A DNA stretch of 64,000 nucleotides from Paenibacillus aestuarii (GTDB lineage: Bacteria; Bacillota; Bacilli; Paenibacillales; NBRC-103111). Below are positions 60,532 to 64,000 of the stretch, piece after piece. The notes beneath the pieces are model-generated. The model had not been told where the DNA came from, made no database searches, and worked only from the letters and a program-made list of their open reading frames with translations. The stretch is from NCBI RefSeq assembly GCF_027789125.1, contig NZ_JAQFVF010000061.1:1-64000 (forward strand), given 5' to 3'. Position 1 is the first letter of the stretch. Each line of letters starts with the position of its first letter. A program made the position numbers and the translations under genes.

Positions 60532-61317
60532 TTGAGAGGGCGAACGGTTCTGATCACAGGCAGCGCCAAGGGTCTTGGGAAAATGACGGCGATGACACTC
60601 GCAAAGCACGGGTGTAATGTAGCTGTCAATTATGTCAATAGTGAAGCAGAAGCAGCTGGGCTTGTCAGCCAGTTGGAGCAGCTCGGTGTCCGCAGCATAG
60701 CCGTGCAAGGCGATGTTGCCAAGCGGGACGATATTGTCCGGATGGTGGAGACGACCGTTTCCAAGCTAGGCCCGATTGACATCCTCGTCAATAATGCCGG
60801 CCCTTTTTTCAGAGAAAGACGCTTCTTTGCTGACTACCAGGTCGATGAAATTGAATATTTGATGCGCGGCAATTTGCTTGGCGTGATGGAACTGGATCAC
60901 CTCGTGCTGCCGATGATGCGGGAACGGCGCTGGGGCCGGATCCTGCACTTTGGTTTTGGCAAAGCCGCCGAGGCTAGAGGATGGCCGCATCGCGCGGTTT
61001 ATGCCGCGGCTAAGGTCGGCCTCGTCTCTTTTACGAAGACGCTGGCTGAGGAAGAAGCCGCTTATGGAGTCACCGTCAATATGATTTGTCCCGGCGATAT
61101 CCGTGGCCTTTACAAAGAGTTGACGATGCAAGAGGCTCGCCTGGAGGCTGATGGCGAAACGCCAGTCGGGCGTCCAGGGACGGGAGAGGATGTGGCCCGC
61201 GTAATTGGATTCCTGTGCCAAGCGGAATCGGATTTTATTACAGGCAATATTATGGATATTTCCGGCGGGCTGGATCCGATTCAAACTTTGCCCGTGCTGA
61301 AGCAGCGCAATCATTAA
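60532..61317 (+). CDS. SDR-family oxidoreductase lacking the catalytic serine
   Basis: The 261-residue protein has the Rossmann motif TGSAKGLGK, NNAG in ILVNNAGPFF, and YAAAK in RAVYAAAKVG, giving the classic FabG-like fold. Between GRI and the catalytic Tyr the loop reads LHFGFGKAAEARGWPHRAV and contains no serine, so the usual catalytic Ser is missing. Its activity may be altered or restricted. The likely start is TTG at 60532, 6 bases after AGGAGG; the ATG at 60526 touches that site. Confidence 0.85.
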   Translation: MRGRTVLITGSAKGLGKMTAMTLAKHGCNVAVNYVNSEAEAAGLVSQLEQLGVRSIAVQGDVAKRDDIVRMVETTVSKLGPIDILVNNAGPFFRERRFFADYQVDEIEYLMRGNLLGVMELDHLVLPMMRERRWGRILHFGFGKAAEARGWPHRAVYAAAKVGLVSFTKTLAEEEAAYGVTVNMICPGDIRGLYKELTMQEARLEADGETPVGRPGTGEDVARVIGFLCQAESDFITGNIMDISGGLDPIQTLPVLKQRNH

Positions 61318-61381
61318 ATTTATTACAAGTGCCTGGTAATAGGCAGGCTATGGGGACTTTATATTCCTTGTTGTGCTGTGG

Positions 61382-61387
61382 TATACT
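61382..61387 (+). promoter_or_regulatory. Putative -10 of the antitoxin RNA
   Basis: TATACT preceded by TGG (extended -10) on the plus strand, with a weak TTATAT 17 bp upstream. It would start an RNA at about 61394. Confidence 0.45.
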
Positions 61388-61393
61388 GGAAAC

Positions 61394-61530
61394 AAGATAT
61401 GTATAAAATGCAAAGAGAGCCGTGCTGTAACACGACTCTCCCGCGCAATAGCCGCTTTTAAGGCGGTAGGCTTTAACGGAGCAGCAATAGACCGCATTCC
61501 ATGACAGAGGGCGGTCTATTTGCGTTTATT
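61394..61530 (+). ncRNA. Putative antisense RNA antitoxin
   Basis: A convergent transcript predicted from the extended -10 at 61382. It would run over the 3' part of the toxin mRNA and end at the hairpin AATAGACCGC / GCGGTCTATT followed by TTTGCGTTTATT at about 61484-61530. It would cover the toxin stop codon and the whole 3' untranslated region, as in txpA/RatA and bsrG/SR4. It carries no ORF. Ends are estimates. Confidence 0.55.
61415..61440 (-). terminator. Putative terminator of the toxin mRNA
   Basis: GAGAG.CGTG / CACG.CTCTC hairpin followed on the minus strand by TTTGCATTTTA. Confidence 0.55.
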
Positions 61531-61605
61531 GAAGGAAAGTATCAGCACAACCAATGTCGCGAATGAAATCATTAACGTCAATGTTTGGTATACTTCCATA
61601 GGCAT
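61516..61605 (-). CDS. Holin-like type I toxin peptide (Hol_Tox/TxpA-BsrG type)
   Basis: A 29-residue peptide beginning MPMEVYQTLTLMISFATLVV, then LILSFNKRK. It is a single hydrophobic helix with a basic C-terminus, exactly the layout of the putative holin-like toxin family of Bacilli. AAAGGAGG precedes it; MEVYQ at 61599 (9 bases from GGAGG) is the likelier initiation codon. An extended -10 promoter (TGC-TATAAT) drives it from 61665-61673. The 5' leader (61633-61645) can pair with the 3' region (61454-61467), which would hide the ribosome binding site as in known type I toxins. Confidence 0.8.
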   Translation of the reverse strand: MPMEVYQTLTLMISFATLVVLILSFNKRK

Positions 61606-61664
61606 CACCCTCCTTTCACAGAGGATTAGCCGACCGCCCTAAAGCCTATTCTATTGGTATACTG

Positions 61665-61673
61665 ATTATAGCA
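61665..61673 (-). promoter_or_regulatory. Extended -10 promoter of the toxin
   Basis: TGCTATAAT on the minus strand, with only a weak -35 (TCGTTC, 17 bp upstream). Predicted start near 61658. Confidence 0.6.
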
Positions 61674-61752
61674 CACAGTAACTGGTAGAACGATAAAAAT
61701 GATCAAATTTTTGGTAAGTCGATTGTCTATCCCGTTATTCGAAAACGAACAT

Positions 61753-61787
61753 AAAAAGGAGCTAAGCCCTTGGGCTTAACTCCTTTT
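61753..61787 (-). terminator. Terminator of the Nfu gene
   Basis: AAGGAGTTAAGCCC / GGGCTTAGCTCCTT with T-run on the minus strand, 48 bp past the stop codon. Confidence 0.85.
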
Positions 61788-61834
61788 CAATCATGTCCCA
61801 GCGGGGACATCCTCATGTCTATGGTAGAGCCGTA

Positions 61835-62080
61835 TTAGAATACTTGAACGACTTCTTGGATGCCTTCTACTTCTTCAACCAGGGCACGCTCGATACCGGC
61901 TTTCAATGTAATCGTGGAGCTAGGGCAGCTTCCGCATGCACCCATCAGCTTCAACTTCACGACGCCATCTTCAACGTCAACCAGATCTACGTCACCGCCA
62001 TCGCGTTGTAGGAATGGGCGGAGTTTATCTAAAACCTCTAGGACTTCATCATAAATGACGTCTTTTGTTCTTTCAGACAT
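61835..62080 (-). CDS. NifU-like (Nfu) iron-sulfur scaffold domain protein
   Basis: An 81-residue single-domain Nfu protein: [20 protein letters not shown] and the cluster-binding CxxC in [20 protein letters not shown]. It carries [4Fe-4S] clusters to target enzymes. The ATG at 62080 lies 9 bases after AAAGGAG; the upstream ATG at 62089 overlaps that site. Equivalent to YutI, which in Bacillus sits in the same neighbourhood as yuzB and yutJ. Confidence 0.95.
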   Translation of the reverse strand: MSERTKDVIYDEVLEVLDKLRPFLQRDGGDVDLVDVEDGVVKLKLMGACGSCPSSTITLKAGIERALVEEVEGIQEVVQVF

Positions 62081-62179
62081 TTGATTCATCTCCTTTCTTT
62101 TATTATTATAGTACAATACTAAGTAAATGAAAATGGATTTCAACTGAATCTATAAATCATAAGGTGGAAATTTTTTATT

Positions 62180-62437
62180 ATGAGACCTATTATTGAATTT
62201 TGCGCAAGCAACATGCATCACGGCACTGATAAAGTGATGAAGACACTCGAACAAAACCCGGATTACGACGTGATCGAATACGGCTGCCTTGGCAATTGCG
62301 GGCAGTGCTATATGGAGCCATACGCGCTGCTCAATGGTGAGATTATTGCAGCTCCTGACGCTGATCAGCTCCTTGAGCGCATACTTGGCAAGATCAAAGA
62401 GATCGAAGCGATGTATGATCTTCTTGGAGACGATTGA
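62180..62437 (+). CDS. yuzB: YuzB family protein (DUF1450)
   Basis: An 85-residue protein beginning MRPIIEFCASNMHHGTDKVM with YGCLGNCGQCYMEPYALLNG. The Cys spacing resembles thioredoxin-like ferredoxin motifs and could bind iron-sulfur. YuzB is conserved between nfu and the YutJ dehydrogenase in Bacillales, which suggests a redox or cluster role (inference). AAGGTGG lies 13 bases from the ATG. Confidence 0.9.
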   Translation: MRPIIEFCASNMHHGTDKVMKTLEQNPDYDVIEYGCLGNCGQCYMEPYALLNGEIIAAPDADQLLERILGKIKEIEAMYDLLGDD

Positions 62438-62464
62438 TGCTGCGCGCAAGAGCAGCAAGCCGAA

Positions 62465-63544
62465 CTAGCCAAAATGACGCTTGGATTTCCACAGCACACC
62501 GCTTTTGATGGCGCGGGCGATCTTGCCTGTCATTAACGTGCTTTTACCCATAATACCGAAGCCCATAATACCGAAGCCGCTCTTCTTGCCGAGTGAACCC
62601 AGTGTTCCGCGAAGCTTGATTTTGCCCAGCTTCGGTGTTTCACCTTTCCAGATAGCGTGCATCACTTCAGCAATTTGCTTGCCTTGTGCCTGTGCCGCTT
62701 GGGCGCTTGGAGAGAATGGCAGCGAAGCGCAATCGCCGACAACAAACACATCCGGATAGTCCGGGATTTGATGAAACTCATTGAGCACTACCCGGCCTTG
62801 CTTGTCCTTAGGCACATTCAATGCCCGTACGATTGGATTAGGCTGGATGCCGGCTGTCCAGATCGTGATATCGGTTTTAATAATTTCTTCGTTGTTTTGC
62901 AATTCTCCGCCGTCGATGCGGCAAAGAGAGACATTCGGGCGAAGCTCAATGTCATGTTCAACCATCCAACCACGCACATACTTCTGCAGATTGCTCGGGA
63001 ACGAAGACAGCAGGCTTGGTCCGCGGTCAATCAGCCGGATGTTCAAGTCGGATCTGCTTTCACGCAGCTCGGCTGCCATCTCCACGCCGCTCAAGCCGCC
63101 GCCAATAATGGAAACTTGACCATACGGTGCAATATCATTTACATATTGATATGTCTGGCGGGTTTGTCCGAGTGTTTGAATACTGAAGGTGTGATCTTCA
63201 GCTCCTGTAATTCCGTGATAGTTGTCCACACATCCGAGACCAATGGCTAACCAGTCATAAGACAGCGGTTCTTTATCAGCGAACAAAATTTGTTTATTGT
63301 CCATATCGACCGAGGTGACCTCGCCATAAGTAAGAATTAAGCGTGGATCAACCGGGTATTGCACGCGAATTTCCGTTTCTGCAATGGTGCCGGAAGCCAG
63401 CGCGTAGTACTCCGTCTTCAGCCCTTGGAACGGGCTGCGATCGATAAGCACCATCACTGTATCTTCCGGGAGATCCTTCTCCAGCATGTTCAAGGCTATG
63501 GTCAAACCGCCATAACCTCCTCCAAGAATGACAAACTTTTTCAT
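62465..63544 (-). CDS. yutJ: Type II NADH dehydrogenase-like FAD oxidoreductase (YutJ)
   Basis: The 359-residue flavoprotein has an N-terminal FAD Rossmann motif (ILGGGYGGLTIALNML), an NAD motif (VSIIGGGLSGVEMAAEL) and the FAD-binding VFVVGDCASLPF with AQAQGKQIAEVM. Near the C-terminus GFGIM occurs twice in tandem (GFGIMGFGIMG), a short in-frame duplication. It should pass electrons from NADH to menaquinone at the membrane. ATG at 63544 is the first in frame. Confidence 0.93.
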   Translation of the reverse strand: MKKFVILGGGYGGLTIALNMLEKDLPEDTVMVLIDRSPFQGLKTEYYALASGTIAETEIRVQYPVDPRLILTYGEVTSVDMDNKQILFADKEPLSYDWLAIGLGCVDNYHGITGAEDHTFSIQTLGQTRQTYQYVNDIAPYGQVSIIGGGLSGVEMAAELRESRSDLNIRLIDRGPSLLSSFPSNLQKYVRGWMVEHDIELRPNVSLCRIDGGELQNNEEIIKTDITIWTAGIQPNPIVRALNVPKDKQGRVVLNEFHQIPDYPDVFVVGDCASLPFSPSAQAAQAQGKQIAEVMHAIWKGETPKLGKIKLRGTLGSLGKKSGFGIMGFGIMGKSTLMTGKIARAIKSGVLWKSKRHFG

Positions 63545-63589
63545 TGCGCTCCTAATCCCTTCTAATCTTTATCTCTACGCATAGTATGA

Positions 63590-64000
63590 CTAATACACTT
63601 TGATTTCATTATAAAAGGTGTCTCGTTCCACAGGTACGCGTCCTGCGCCCTTAATCAGCCATACCAACTCGTCGCGAGTAAGGCCTTCCGGAGACAATGC
63701 GCCGGCCGCATGGGAGATGCGCTCTTTAACAATCGTACCGTGGGCATCGGAAGCGCCAAAAGCGAACGACAACTGGGTCAGCTTCACGCCGATATTAATA
63801 AAGTAAGCTTTCACATGTGGGAAATTGTCCAGCATCAAGCGGCTGATCGCCATCGTTTTCAGTTCGTCAAAAGCAGGTACGCGGCGTTTAATGCCCGCCG
63901 TTTTGCTGGCTGGCTGGATCGAGTTCGGGATGAAGACAAGGAAGCCTTGTGTCTCATCTTGCAGCTCGCGCAGCAGCATCATATGGCGAATCCGCTCTTC
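63590..64000 (-). CDS. mqnE: Aminodeoxyfutalosine synthase, partial (C-terminal part)
   Basis: The C-terminal 137 or so residues of a radical SAM enzyme of the futalosine menaquinone pathway; the gene starts beyond the window. RELQDETQGFLVFIPNSIQP, FGASDAHGTIVKERISHAAG and GRVPVERDTFYNE match MqnE better than its paralogue MqnC (which has GANDFGS in place of GASDAHG). The stop codon is at 63590-63592. The radical SAM cysteines lie outside the window. Confidence 0.9.
   Translation of the reverse strand, partial: EERIRHMMLLRELQDETQGFLVFIPNSIQPASKTAGIKRRVPAFDELKTMAISRLMLDNFPHVKAYFINIGVKLTQLSFAFGASDAHGTIVKERISHAAGALSPEGLTRDELVWLIKGAGRVPVERDTFYNEIKVY

Noticed and set aside
1-64000. CRISPR arrays, tRNA or rRNA genes, prophage modules
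   Set aside because: I looked for regularly spaced near-identical repeats, cloverleaf arms and phage structural genes and saw none. The ~50-bp spaced intergenic repeats are degenerate and have too few units to be CRISPR.

Overview
The window looks like chromosomal DNA of an endospore-forming member of the Paenibacillaceae (Paenibacillus-like). It carries two alpha/beta-type small acid-soluble spore proteins, GerQ, YlbJ, a LytH-like peptidase and bacillithiol synthase BshA. It also has the futalosine menaquinone gene mqnE, many GTG and TTG starts behind strong AGGAGG ribosome binding sites, and a moderately GC-rich composition. No tRNA, rRNA, CRISPR array or prophage was seen. The assignment to a genus is inference.

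Layout. 1-1255: the edge of an IS3-family (IS150 group) insertion sequence. 1.3-6 kb: a LytH-like M23 peptidase and the nickel-pincer cofactor genes larE-larB-larC1 on the minus strand, with the C-terminal half of larC (larC2) as a separate convergent gene. 6-16.8 kb: lipA, yutD, NAD kinase, glycogen phosphorylase, ylbJ, a truncated haemoglobin, a DUF2225 protein, yycC and pepF. 16.8-23.2 kb: a methyl-accepting chemotaxis protein, a hypothetical gene behind a palindromic operator candidate, and a divergent ferric-siderophore ABC transporter with two Fur boxes. 23.3-29.6 kb: a spore protein, RNase HI, ilvD, a His-rich DUF318 permease and trpS under a tryptophan T-box. 29.6-33.5 kb: bshA, a second spore protein with a sigma-G-type promoter, yfhP and gerQ. 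33.7-39.6 kb: an orphan, degenerate urtD divergent from ureABCFGD (no ureE), with a perfect GlnR/TnrA box at the activator position of the ureA promoter. 39.7-57 kb: ctaB and a SCO protein, a Toprim protein, an MFS carrier, a transglutaminase-like membrane cluster, a class B penicillin-binding protein, asnB, a MurJ-like flippase, SPFH and ribbon-helix-helix genes, a thioredoxin and ctaA. 57-64 kb: a UbiD-like decarboxylase, an EamA transporter, a HEPN protein, an SDR, an unlabelled type I toxin-antitoxin locus, an Nfu protein, yuzB, a YutJ-like NADH dehydrogenase and the 3' end of mqnE.

How the genes work together. Nickel is a recurring theme: the lar genes, urease, and His-rich metal-binding stretches in LarC1, UreG and the DUF318 permease. 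Haem A and cytochrome oxidase assembly is covered by ctaB, SCO and ctaA. Nitrogen and amino-acid control shows in the GlnR/TnrA boxes, the Trp T-box and a weak CodY-like box at ilvD. The features least likely to have been described are the type I toxin-antitoxin locus at 61.4-61.7 kb, the split and inverted larC, the degenerate orphan urtD, the 18.29 kb palindrome, and three families of short intergenic repeats.
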